Shown: positions 1 through 6,892 of the stretch, piece after piece | How positions within the stretch are numbered: position 1 is the stretch's first letter | Layout of the letters: each line of letters opens with the position of its first letter | From: Herbaspirillum sp. GW103 | Lineage (GTDB): Bacteria; Pseudomonadota; Gammaproteobacteria; Burkholderiales; Burkholderiaceae_D | DNA length: 64,000 nucleotides | Direction of reading: 5' to 3' | NCBI RefSeq assembly: GCF_000261365.1 | Contig: NZ_AJVC01000002.1 | Coordinates: 124,001-188,000, forward strand | The notes under the pieces: generated by a model | The model's database searches: none | What the model saw: only the letters and a program-made list of their open reading frames with translations | What the model was told of the DNA's origin: nothing | Program-made: the position numbers and the translations under genes

Positions 1-292
1 CCATGGCGCGGGCCGTCAGCTGGGCACCGAAACAGTGGCCCAGCACCGGCACGTCGCGGGCCAGAGCATCTTGCAGGAGGGCGTGTTCGGCATGAATCCA
101 GGGCAGGTCTTCATTGACGCTGTGGTCGCAGCCCAGCGTGACGATGCCGGAAAACTGGCTGGCATCGCGCGGGGCATCGCCCTCGGCGGCGGGGTGGAAC
201 AGGCGATAGGGCAGGGCGTGTTGTTCCAGATGATCGAGCAGGACACCAGGGCCCTGCGTGCTTTCATGCTGGAGGATGGCGATCGGTCTCAT
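1..292 (-). CDS. Class I glutamine amidotransferase-like protein (partial, N-terminal 97 residues)
   Basis: The reading frame starts with ATG at 292 and runs off the left edge of the window, so only the N-terminal 97 residues are visible. They begin MRPIAILQHE and contain GHCFGAQL at about residues 85-92, the nucleophile elbow of class I glutamine amidotransferases with the cysteine at about 87. Small stand-alone members of this family resemble the GMP synthase amidotransferase domain and hydrolyse glutamine or gamma-glutamyl compounds. The His-Glu part of the triad lies outside the window. The substrate cannot be deduced. The gene is divergent from the toxin-antitoxin pair to its right. Confidence 0.75.
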   Translation of the reverse strand, partial: MRPIAILQHESTQGPGVLLDHLEQHALPYRLFHPAAEGDAPRDASQFSGIVTLGCDHSVNEDLPWIHAEHALLQDALARDVPVLGHCFGAQLTARAM

Positions 293-469
293 GAACGGGG
301 GACGGGCTTGGGCCGGTCCGTAGTGGCGGAGACGTCAATGTAGGATGGGGTACGTAAACGGCGGGTTGTATTTTTGAGTGGGGATGTAAACATCCCGTAA
401 AGCCACAGACGCGAACGAGGGTGCGGCGCCGGTCAGGGATCACTCATTGTGAACAGCGATGTTGCCACC

Positions 470-496
470 AAAATGACTTGTAACGATAGTCATTTT
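470..496. promoter_or_regulatory. Inverted repeat upstream of vapBC, possible operator
   Basis: AAAATGACT (470-478) and AGTCATTTT (488-496) form a perfect 9-bp inverted repeat with a 9-nt spacer. It ends about 60 bp before the antitoxin start at 557, where an autoregulated toxin-antitoxin promoter would lie. Binding by the antitoxin complex is inference. On the plus strand the T-run after the second arm means a weak terminator is an alternative reading. Confidence 0.45.
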
Positions 497-556
497 TGCT
501 GCATGATGTGAAAAGTCCTTAATCCAGGCCATCGTCGTTTCACGAAGAGGTGATCC

Positions 557-790
557 ATGCAAGGCAACCAGGTATCCAAGACGGAATTCAAGGCCAAAGC
601 GCTGGAATATTTCCGCCAGGTCGAAGCATCCGGGGAAAGCGTAGTGGTGACCGACCACGGCAAGCCCACCGTGGAAGTCCGTCCGTTTCGGGACGCCGAG
701 CGTGCGCCACTGACTATCCTGGCGGGCTCCGTATTACGTTATGAAGACCCTACCGAGCCGCTCGATGTGGCGTGGGAGGCGGGCCAGTGA
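557..790 (+). CDS. Phd/YefM-type antitoxin
   Basis: A 77-residue protein beginning MQGNQVSKTEFKAKALEYF, with the Phd/YefM-type core SGESVVVTDHGKPTVEV in the N-terminal half. In this family that half dimerises and binds operator DNA, and the C-terminal tail wraps around and neutralises the toxin. A good ribosome-binding site (GAGGTGATCC) lies just before the ATG. The stop codon overlaps the GTG start of the PIN toxin gene, the usual antitoxin-first arrangement, and an inverted repeat upstream could be its operator. Family assignment is secure; partner specificity is from context only. Confidence 0.87.
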   Translation: MQGNQVSKTEFKAKALEYFRQVEASGESVVVTDHGKPTVEVRPFRDAERAPLTILAGSVLRYEDPTEPLDVAWEAGQ

Positions 791-1182
791 TCGTTCTCGA
801 TACGCATGCTTTGGTCTGGTGGGTCAGTGGCGATGCCACCTTGAGCCGGAAAGCACGCAAGACGATTGAAAAGGAGATGGGGGACGGCGAGATCCTCATC
901 TCGGCTATTTCCGCCTGGGAAATCGCCATGCTCGTGGAGCGCGAGAAACTGGTGCTGTCCATGGAGGTAGAGCGCTGGATGAATACCGTGTCGGAAATCG
1001 ATGCAGTGCGTATCGTGCCGATGGATGTGGAAATTCTCGTGAAATCGGTGAACTTGCCAGGAGAATTTCACAAGGATCCGGCTGACCGGATGATCGTGGC
1101 AACGGCGCGAAAGTTTTCGGTCCCGCTTGTCACGAAGGATGACAAAATTCGCGCCTACCCGCATGTCAAGACCGTCTGGTAG
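787..1182 (+). CDS. PIN-domain toxin (VapC-like ribonuclease)
   Basis: A protein of about 131 residues. From the chosen GTG start at 787 it reads (M)IVLDTHALVWW, so the first catalytic aspartate is residue 5. The other PIN acidic residues are visible in ISAWEIAML (Glu), DPADRMIVATA (Asp) and TKDDKI (Asp). PIN toxins are Mg-dependent ribonucleases that cleave tRNA, rRNA or mRNA. Start 787 is preferred over an in-frame GTG at 772 because it overlaps the antitoxin stop as GTGA, which suggests translational coupling. A hairpin follows the stop. All metal ligands are present, so the toxin is probably active. Confidence 0.87.
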   Translation: MIVLDTHALVWWVSGDATLSRKARKTIEKEMGDGEILISAISAWEIAMLVEREKLVLSMEVERWMNTVSEIDAVRIVPMDVEILVKSVNLPGEFHKDPADRMIVATARKFSVPLVTKDDKIRAYPHVKTVW

Positions 1183-1209
1183 AAGGGCCGCCAAGACGGC
1201 GGCCTTCGA
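1183..1209 (+). terminator. Hairpin after vapBC
   Basis: Arms 1183-1192 and 1198-1206 pair as a 9-bp GC-rich stem with one bulged G and a 5-nt loop, starting right after the toxin stop codon. Only a short T stretch follows, so termination efficiency is uncertain. Confidence 0.5.
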
Positions 1210-1390
1210 TGTGTGTTCTGTGCAGCGGGCCTTCTTAAATCTTGCGCATGTGCAGGGATTTCGCGACCAGAATGAGCGTCGCAGAAGAAGCCGCAACTAT
1301 CCGCGCGCCGCCGCCCCGAGTTGCCTGGCCATGGTCTTGATGGCCAGATGATGAATGCTGCCGAGCATGCGCAACTGAGGCTGCGGCCGA

Positions 1391-1750
1391 CAGCGACAGG
1401 ACCTGGGCCGCATCCAGTGTGTGCAGGCGGCGTACCCGGTCCGCTTCGATGCTGCGGTCGAAGCGCTCCACGATGTACACCGGCGAAGGGACGTAGCGCA
1501 GCTCGACCTTCGGCACCGTCAAGCCCATTCCTTGCGCCAGTCTGGCACAGAACCATTCGTTGACTGCGCTGCTTGGATAGTGGGCGCTCGGCACATCGGG
1601 CTTGATGATATGGGTCGATGCCAGGCTGCCGGTCGGTTCGAAAAGTTGGCCGTCCTGCAGCACCGGACGCATCGTGCCGTCGTCCTGATGCAGCCCGGCT
1701 GTCAGCGGAATTCCGGGAGAGAGTTCGTGCCCGGTGCTGATCCAGTTGTC
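1391..1750 (-). pseudogene. hipA: hipA internal fragment (kinase toxin remnant)
   Basis: On the minus strand an open frame contains clear HipA-family sequence: EPTGSLASTHIIKPD, YPSSAVNEWFCARLAQGMGL, VPSPVYIVERFDR and RLHTLDAAQVLSL. This is the segment around the HipA nucleotide-binding/kinase N-lobe. Both the N-terminal Couple_hipA domain and the C-terminal kinase core are missing; homology ends near 1391, after which the frame reads unrelated, stop-closed sequence. A matching hipA 5' fragment preceded by intact hipB lies at 6531-6874 on the same strand, so this is probably the displaced 3' part of that gene. The left and right limits are approximate. Confidence 0.7.
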
Positions 1751-1901
1751 GGATGACACAGTTAGTGAAAGTCTCGCCCTTGAATACAACGCTTTTTTCG
1801 CTAATGGTGACGCACCGCATTTTGACTACGCCATAGAAAGTGAAAAATGCTAGCAACAATGCCACAGAAATTGAAATTCCCTCAACGGCGATACGAGGCA
1901 C
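1751..1901 (-). pseudogene. Truncated small membrane-protein ORF at island edge
   Basis: From a GTG at 1901, preceded by GGAGC, a frame reads PRIAVEGISISVALLLAFF and onward with one obvious hydrophobic segment in about the first 25 residues, then MRCVTISEKSVVFKGETF. It then fuses in frame or by shift with the hipA-derived sequence near 1750. The AT-rich base use matches the retron island and not the flanking chromosome, so this may be the broken end of an island gene. The function is unknown, and it may not be expressed. Confidence 0.3.
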
Positions 1902-2060
1902 GAGCTGCTCCGATTACAAAGTGCTCTCTCCGCCATATTGTTGTTATCTAATCTGAGTAGAAATAGGTTAGCGATGACGGTTTCGTTTAAATTTCATCAT
2001 CTGATATTAAAGCATCTGAGTGGGTCAGTTGCATGCAAATCGACTCATACTCTTAAAACT

Positions 2061-2087
2061 AAAGAACAACCAATGGGTTGGCTCTTT
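2061..2087 (-). terminator. Terminator-like hairpin at end of the retron transcription unit
   Basis: On the minus strand a stem (2076-2087 with 2061-2071, loop near 2072-2075) overlaps the stop codon of the kinase-like gene and is followed by GTTTT. The stem has a small internal bulge. No comparable terminator was seen between the reverse transcriptase gene and the two genes before this hairpin. Confidence 0.5.
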
Positions 2088-2871
2088 AGGGTGCGGGGAA
2101 ACGCATTGTGACTTCGAACTCGGAGTAGTCTATGCCTCCGATTTGGTAACTACTCTTTGGTCCAGAGTGCAGCGATATACTAATATCGTGGTACTCGCAG
2201 ACTCTTTTCGCTAAGAACAGGCCGAGCCCATCACCCGGCATATTTGACGTACTTGCTGCCCTGAATCCTTTATCGAATAGGTTTGGCAATTCTGCAGAAT
2301 TGACTGTTGGACCGATAGATTTGATTCTTACCACCTGTCTATTATGAATTTGCTCAAAGTGAATCTCTACCGTTTGGGTTGGTGGGGAATACTTAATGCC
2401 ATTTTCAATAAGTACGAATGGTAGAAGCTCGAAGACCGGCAATGTTTCAATTTCTGTCAGTGATTTTCCTATAAGAGTAACGGTAATCTTTTTATCCCTA
2501 GCTGCTTCGGCCAGAATTCGCTTAGCTTTATCAAATTTTTTGTAAATTCCTGAGCGAACAGGTATTTGGCTTTCCAGTGCTCTAGGATTTAGCTCAATAT
2601 CGGTGTACGCCAATCGAGAAGAGATCATTCCCGCTGTGTACAGAACAGAAAGTGCTGTCTGGTTTATCTGAGGCTGCTCCTCGGTCTCTCTACTGAGACG
2701 CTCTGCAAATTTAGATACCAGTGCGCTAAATCTCCGGACTTCGTGAAGGGTACTGTTAAGTACTTCTCCCATTGTTGATGCTTCTTTTTTGAGACTCTCG
2801 TTTTCCGCACGCAAGGTCTGTAGTTCTTCTTGTATGGCCTGTTGTTTTTTTAGTTGTTTGTCGTATCGCAT
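2086..2871 (-). CDS. Histidine-kinase-like ATPase (HATPase_c) in retron island
   Basis: A 261-residue soluble protein. Residues 1-32 look like a coiled coil. LHEVRRFSALVSKFAERL (42-59) resembles a DHp helix with His43. The HATPase_c fold follows: N box LIENGIKYSPP (154-164, Asn157), F box LFDKGFRA (198-205) and G2 box GDGLGLFLAK (213-222). At the usual DxGxG position it reads KSIGPTV, so the adenine-contacting Asp is replaced by Ser. There is no sensor or membrane segment. It lies 4 bp after the receiver-domain gene and is the last gene of the unit. It could be a phosphodonor for that receiver or a non-catalytic ATP sensor. Base use is AT-rich, unlike the flanks. Confidence 0.8.
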   Translation of the reverse strand: MRYDKQLKKQQAIQEELQTLRAENESLKKEASTMGEVLNSTLHEVRRFSALVSKFAERLSRETEEQPQINQTALSVLYTAGMISSRLAYTDIELNPRALESQIPVRSGIYKKFDKAKRILAEAARDKKITVTLIGKSLTEIETLPVFELLPFVLIENGIKYSPPTQTVEIHFEQIHNRQVVRIKSIGPTVNSAELPNLFDKGFRAASTSNMPGDGLGLFLAKRVCEYHDISISLHSGPKSSYQIGGIDYSEFEVTMRFPAP

Positions 2872-2875
2872 TACG

Positions 2876-3547
2876 TTAGACCCCTAATGCGGTTCCAATA
2901 AGAGAGGCAACCGCCGTAGCAGAGAATTTAACGACCAAATCTTTAACTTCGCTACTAATTGGCGCGGATTTAGCTGCCTCTTCTAGATAGTTCGGTTTGT
3001 TTTTTTGTACGGCTTTAATAAAAGCCTGTTCAAGTCGGAAAATTTCGTAAATTTCGACACCACGCTCCAGCAGCGAGCGCCGCAGGCGGACCCACCGATT
3101 ACGTGCGTTGGAAATTTCCTCGATACCGTCTTCCAGCGCCTTGACCCAAATATCAACACTGGCATCTTTTTCCAGACGTCTATCCGCAGCGGTAAGTGCA
3201 TTAGTGATACTAAGGCTGTACGTCAAACCAGTGTATGCTATCAAGAATTTGTCAGGGAACGTCTTGCGTATCTCAGACACCAAGTGTGCTCCTTCAAGGG
3301 GGCTGCCAAGTGCTTTCGCAACACCGCCGACATCGCATATCACAATTGGATAGGCTGCAATCTGATCTACAGTCCGAATATCGTGACCAATTTCCGCGAG
3401 GCGGAAGTTATGAGCTAAAAGAGCATCGCGAGGCGCAAAGGGATTATCATCAATTACAGCAATTTGGATTCTGGATTTGGCAGCGGCTATTTCTACTTTG
3501 CTGCCAATCGAACTAAGCAGTTCGGGGGTTCCAAAAGAAAAAAACAT
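2876..3547 (-). CDS. Receiver-domain protein with hydrophobic C-terminal tail
   Basis: A 223-residue protein with a REC-like domain at about 28-145: acidic pair in VIDDNPF (Asp33, Asp34), candidate phosphoacceptor Asp72 in VICDVGG, Thr106 in IAYTGL and Lys127 in LEKDAS, the usual receiver set. There is no DNA-binding output domain. Residues 145-205 are predicted helical by eye, and the last ~18 residues (VKFSATAVASLIGTALGV) are hydrophobic and glycine/alanine-rich, resembling a membrane-inserting helix. The gene starts 133 bp after the retron RT gene with GGAG upstream and lies 4 bp before the HATPase gene. The output is unknown; a membrane-acting effector or a regulator of the retron are both possible. 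Confidence 0.75.
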   Translation of the reverse strand: MFFSFGTPELLSSIGSKVEIAAAKSRIQIAVIDDNPFAPRDALLAHNFRLAEIGHDIRTVDQIAAYPIVICDVGGVAKALGSPLEGAHLVSEIRKTFPDKFLIAYTGLTYSLSITNALTAADRRLEKDASVDIWVKALEDGIEEISNARNRWVRLRRSLLERGVEIYEIFRLEQAFIKAVQKNKPNYLEEAAKSAPISSEVKDLVVKFSATAVASLIGTALGV

Positions 3548-3680
3548 AGTTAATTCTCCGAATTTGATGTTTACTCACAGGCGGGTAATGATAAATCTAT
3601 CCGGAAAATCTGAGGTGTGTTGTTGATGGAACTGTTTAGTTATTTCCTGCGCACCGAGGCTATCTTAACTTAGCGAGCTT

Positions 3681-4694
3681 TCAGCTCCTCATCAATTCGA
3701 GGACTGTATTACGTCCCTTGATAGCAAACTCATTCGTTGGCTCCACAAATAGCCAAAATGAAATTCGCCCAAGAAGTGAACTAAGATAATTAGGATTTTT
3801 AATTTTTCTATTTGCAATATGCGATAGATAGCCAAATTTTCTTATAAAGAATAGATCATTCTTAATTTCTCGTTTGTACTCCCTGGGGACAGATAGTTTT
3901 CCGTTAGTTATGCAAATTCCTGTGACGATGCGGGCTCCATGGGTTAACTTAAGCCTAGTTTTTTTTGTATTAACCTTCAATCCAAATTCTTTAACTATCT
4001 CCTCTACTTTAATCGGCAAAGAAAAGTGGATTCGCTTTCCAGAGAAAGTTAGGTCATCAGCGTAGCGCGTATATATCAGAGAACAAGTACGCGCTAATTT
4101 CGATAATCTTTTATCTAAGCTTCGCAGTATTAAGTTGGAGAGCGCTGGACTAGTAGCCGCGCCCTGAGCCAGGGCTCCATCACAGCAACAAAGAGCCGAT
4201 AGATAGTAGGAGACATTGGGAGCATACCCAAACTCCTTGAAGACTTGAATTACCCAAGCTTGGGGAATCGACGGAAAAAAATTCTCCAGATCCATCTTTA
4301 AGATGGCAGATGAATTCAAGTGTGAAATGGCGTTTGTTTTTATTGATTTCCCCGCAGTAAAACCATGAGCTGCCGGATGCAGATCTATATTGTTGAGTAT
4401 ATTTTGGAGAATCCAGCGCTGGCATGACAAAAGGGAGTGATGCGGAGCACAGATCTCTCTAACGCCGCCCGACCTCTTCGGTATATGAAATGATCGATAG
4501 AAATTGCCAGACGCAGATATCATTCTCGCTAGGTAATTGAGATCAATTTCTAATAGCTGGGACAGATGGTCTAGCTCAAAAATAACTGGACAGTTATTTT
4601 TTTGAAGACCCTTGATATACGCTAGGTATTTCTTGGCTAGATCAGGCTCAATACCTCTATCTTGGAAGTAATTCTTCCATTCCAGTAGCGTCAT
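3681..4694 (-). CDS. Retron reverse transcriptase
   Basis: A 337-residue reverse transcriptase. Visible motifs in order: IPKRSGGVREI (71-81), the retron-specific NAxxH as NAISH (121-125), LKMDLENFFPSI (132-143, catalytic Asp135), QGAATSP (177-183), catalytic RYADDLTFSG (210-219) and VTG (257-259) in the region that recognises the ncRNA. NAxxH plus VTG separates retron RTs from group II intron RTs. Length is normal for the family, with no fused effector domain. It would use the adjoining ncRNA (4712-4928) as primer and template to make msDNA. The upstream winged-helix and PRTase genes are the likely defence effectors. Codon use is AT-rich relative to the chromosome. Confidence 0.93.
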   Translation of the reverse strand: MTLLEWKNYFQDRGIEPDLAKKYLAYIKGLQKNNCPVIFELDHLSQLLEIDLNYLARMISASGNFYRSFHIPKRSGGVREICAPHHSLLSCQRWILQNILNNIDLHPAAHGFTAGKSIKTNAISHLNSSAILKMDLENFFPSIPQAWVIQVFKEFGYAPNVSYYLSALCCCDGALAQGAATSPALSNLILRSLDKRLSKLARTCSLIYTRYADDLTFSGKRIHFSLPIKVEEIVKEFGLKVNTKKTRLKLTHGARIVTGICITNGKLSVPREYKREIKNDLFFIRKFGYLSHIANRKIKNPNYLSSLLGRISFWLFVEPTNEFAIKGRNTVLELMRS

Positions 4695-4711
4695 AAATTT
4701 AAACGAGTAGC

Positions 4712-4928
4712 GAGGAAGAGGAAATGCTACCTACTGTACGTTAGCTGAAATCTGAAGATTACTTTTGTTCGAGACGAACAAAAGTAAGGTTCAGATGAGA
4801 CTACGATTGGCATTGCCAATCGTAGTCTCCCCCCGACAAATTTAGAATAAATTTTCGGGCGCAGGCATAGTTTCACCTTATCAACCGGAGCGACACCACT
4901 CCTTAACACTAGCTACTACCTCTTCCTC
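4712..4928 (-). ncRNA. Retron msr-msd non-coding RNA
   Basis: The stretch between the wHTH gene and the RT gene reads on the minus strand as a retron ncRNA. Its ends form the a1/a2 pair: GAGGAAGAGG on the minus strand at 4928-4919 and its complement at 4721-4712, 10 bp. Inside are four hairpins: 4887-4902 (6 bp), 4832-4859 (11 bp with one bulge), 4797-4829 (perfect 15 bp, loop of 3) and 4750-4796 (7-bp outer stem plus perfect 13-bp inner stem, loop of 3). A candidate branch guanosine lies in TAGCT at about 4913. The last one or two hairpins are presumably the msd. The exact msr/msd boundary cannot be read from sequence. Confidence 0.78.
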
Positions 4929-4941
4929 ATTGGAGACAATA

Positions 4942-5289
4942 TCATATCTTTCTTCGGCCAACTACAGCTCTGTCCATTCTAGACAAAGATGGAATATAAA
5001 AAGAGTCCCTATTTAAAGATACCTTGCGAATCATCTTTTCCGGGATCGAGCCTCCCTCGGAGGTCCTTCTCACATTGAACAGAACACGAATTCCTTCCTG
5101 AAGGAGGATCAGCTTCTCTCCGTCCTGACGGATATAACCTCTAGAAGTTAAATCCAGTAGCGCTTTCATCAATTCCGAAATGGCTATTTTCATTTTTCTA
5201 AACAAGGCATACGAAGTTATTTGTCCCTCTGCCTTGTAAATCTCGTGGAGTATTTTAACTCCCACCTCATTGACCTTCGTTGTGTCCAT
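4942..5289 (-). CDS. Small winged-helix protein of the retron system
   Basis: A 115-residue protein. Its first ~75 residues have winged-helix character: GVKILHEIYKAEGQITSYAL, ISELMKALLDLTSRGYI as the recognition-helix region, then RQDGEKLILLQEG as a wing. The C-terminus (RRTSEGGSIPEKMIRKVSL onward) is short and basic. It starts 4 bp after the PRTase gene and ends about 13 bp before the ncRNA, so the three are probably one transcript. I recall small wHTH partners of PRTase-like proteins in described conflict and retron systems; the role here (holding or presenting the effector) is inference. Confidence 0.7.
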   Translation of the reverse strand: MDTTKVNEVGVKILHEIYKAEGQITSYALFRKMKIAISELMKALLDLTSRGYIRQDGEKLILLQEGIRVLFNVRRTSEGGSIPEKMIRKVSLNRDSFYIPSLSRMDRAVVGRRKI

Positions 5290-5293
5290 ATAG

Positions 5294-6145
5294 CTATCCC
5301 AGCCACCTTGTGAACAGAGGTTGTCGGTTCAAGCCCAATTGGGTAGTCGGCCACCAGAAAATAGGGAAGACGCTGTTCGGTAGGTTTTGATTCATGATCG
5401 CAAACAAACTTTCTGTCTTACCATAGCCTAGAGAGCACTCACTGAGCTTGTGTGAGCCCGCAGTATCAGATAAGCGACTCTCTAGCTCCAACATCATATC
5501 AACCTTAGCAGTTCTATCTGGCTCTGGCTCAAAATCAGAAATACCCCTTTTTACCTTATAGGTTGCGACAAAATCTACAGCACTTCTCTTCAAAAAGTCT
5601 TCACCAACAACAGACGCAAAAACAGAGCGAACGAATATTTGAACATTTTGATTCACCTCCGCGAACTGCCTTTTAATTTCCTCGGCTCTACCACTCGCAG
5701 TTACTCCCGATCCCACAAACTCATCGACTAGAATTACGTTTTTGCGAGAAAAGCCACTTCGTTTAGATTCTCTAAATGCAGTTCCAAAGGTGTTCACAAT
5801 TCTGACGTCACCCCATCCGTTTTCTTGAAACTTTACCTTCAATTGCTGCACCAAAAATTGGGAACTATCTGGACTGGAGTCGGCCGCCATTGCCGCAACA
5901 ATTGTTTCTTTGGGGTCGATATGCGGAATGGTCATAACTTCTAAAACCAACTCGTTTACGTGCTCAATAAATTGATCAGGACTAACGACCATGAATCTGT
6001 CGAGCAAGGTCTCAATAAGCGCTCTCTCATCCCAAGAAGCACAACTTTCAAAAATTAGATCAGCTAGCGCATCAGCTTTATCAAGCAACCACTTATGTTT
6101 GTTCACAATCTTCATGAGCAAACTGAACTCTGACTTATTAAGCAT
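5294..6145 (-). CDS. PRTase-like retron effector candidate
   Basis: A 283-residue protein. NVILVDEFVGSGVTASGR (136-153) is a recognisable PRPP-binding loop of type I phosphoribosyltransferases (hydrophobic strand, acidic pair VDE, then GSGVTAS). Residues 1-75 are helical, and AAMAADSSPDSSQFLVQQL (84-102) probably forms the first strand and helix of the PRTase fold. It is the first gene of the unit, 4 bp upstream of the wHTH gene and followed by the retron ncRNA and RT. Published retron surveys, as I recall, include a class with PRTase-like effectors that could modify or deplete nucleotides on phage infection. The substrate is unknown. The ribosome-binding site is weak. Confidence 0.78.
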   Translation of the reverse strand: MLNKSEFSLLMKIVNKHKWLLDKADALADLIFESCASWDERALIETLLDRFMVVSPDQFIEHVNELVLEVMTIPHIDPKETIVAAMAADSSPDSSQFLVQQLKVKFQENGWGDVRIVNTFGTAFRESKRSGFSRKNVILVDEFVGSGVTASGRAEEIKRQFAEVNQNVQIFVRSVFASVVGEDFLKRSAVDFVATYKVKRGISDFEPEPDRTAKVDMMLELESRLSDTAGSHKLSECSLGYGKTESLFAIMNQNLPNSVFPIFWWPTTQLGLNRQPLFTRWLG

Positions 6146-6287
6146 CTGAAGGCGCCTTTGAAATCTTTTCTTTTGAGAATCTCTTTAATCTCATTATTGA
6201 TCGATCGCGGTGCCCACTTCCCCGCCCCCTACGACCTATAAGCGATTCGTCTAATGTCGCTCCCTAACGCTCGCAATTTCTACCGCT

Positions 6288-6437
6288 TCACAAGATAGAC
6301 GCGCTCATGATAATTGTAAATGATGTCGTAGATTGATCTGAACAGCATTCTTTCTCGACGGCACCTAGATCAGCAACGGTGTCCGAGCAACCGATAAAAG
6401 AGCCAAGGGTAAGTATTAAACGCAATCTCATAACCAT
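6288..6437 (-). CDS. Possible small lipoprotein-like ORF
   Basis: A 49-codon frame begins MVMRLRLILTLGSFIGCSD, preceded by GGAAGAGAG. The hydrophobic start followed by Cys resembles a lipoprotein signal, but the lipobox (FIGC) is poor. It lies in the AT-rich part between the hipA 5' fragment and the PRTase gene. No family was recognised and the ORF is short, so it may be chance. The 142 bp between it and the PRTase gene show no other gene and probably hold the retron promoter. Confidence 0.25.
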   Translation of the reverse strand: MVMRLRLILTLGSFIGCSDTVADLGAVEKECCSDQSTTSFTIIMSASIL

Positions 6438-6530
6438 CTCTCTTCCGGCTGCGACGTCCAGCGCGTTTGACCAGGCGTGACAGATGCTAGTTGAGTATTT
6501 CATTTTCAGTCGTGTCCCCCCGTTTCCCCG

Positions 6531-6602
6531 CCACATGCCCGTGTTCTCGAACAGCTGGCCCACCCGCTTCTCATCAATGAACACGTCGAGTTGCCGGTTC
6601 AT
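6531..6602 (-). pseudogene. hipA: hipA 5' fragment
   Basis: The frame starts at ATG 6602, overlapping the hipB stop as ATGA, and reads MNRQLDVFIDEKRVGQL then FENTGMW, a typical HipA N-terminus (Couple_hipA domain). After codon 24 the similarity stops abruptly, and the sequence becomes AT-rich and unrelated up to a stop at 6288. About 4.8 kb away, on the same strand, a hipA internal fragment is found at 1391-1750. The toxin kinase is therefore not functional as a HipA protein. Confidence 0.7.
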
Positions 6603-6874
6603 GGGCGTGCCCGCCTGCGCTTGCTATCCTGTGCTGAGGCAGCAATGGCGTGTTCGTCGAGGGCAGGGGGCAGCGAGAGGTGCAGTTCAATGCCCAGTTC
6701 GCGCATGGCCGAAAACAGTTTCTCTACCGCTACCGTCGCCTCGCCCTGTTCCTGCCGTCGCAACAAGGTTTGTGAAGTGTTCAATGTCTCTGCCAGGTCG
6801 GCCAGAGGCACGTTGAGGCCTACCCGCACGGCGCGCAATACGCTACCCAGTTCTCGCGGCGAGGTGACTTTCAT
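6599..6874 (-). CDS. hipB: HipB-like antitoxin (XRE-family HTH)
   Basis: A 91-residue protein. Residues 8-60 form a Cro/C1-type helix-turn-helix (RELGSVLRAVRVGLNVPL, then ADLAETLNTSQTLLRRQEQG), followed by a basic tail SKRRRARP. HipB represses its own operon and neutralises the HipA kinase. The stop overlaps the hipA start as ATGA, confirming the pairing, but hipA is broken after 24 codons, so hipB is now an orphan antitoxin. Repeated GATATTGCA motifs upstream may be its operators. Length and motif order are normal for HipB. Confidence 0.8.
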   Translation of the reverse strand: MKVTSPRELGSVLRAVRVGLNVPLADLAETLNTSQTLLRRQEQGEATVAVEKLFSAMRELGIELHLSLPPALDEHAIAASAQDSKRRRARP

Positions 6875-6892
6875 GGTGCATCCTAAGCGTGT

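Noticed and set aside
1155..1390. Further hipA coding left of 1391, or a second gene reading RMLGSIHHLAIKTMARQLG
   Set aside because: HipA similarity stops near 1391, the alternative frame matches no family I know and is short.
3548..3680. Hairpin GAGCTgaaAGCTC around the RT stop as a terminator
   Set aside because: Only a 5-bp stem with no T-run, so it does not convincingly separate RT from the receiver gene.
3681..4694. Group II intron or diversity-generating RT
   Set aside because: NAxxH and VTG motifs, no maturase or endonuclease domain and the adjacent msr-msd-like RNA all point to a retron.
1740..6540. Shared ATGCTAG near both island ends as attachment sites
   Set aside because: A 7-bp match at non-equivalent positions is expected by chance.
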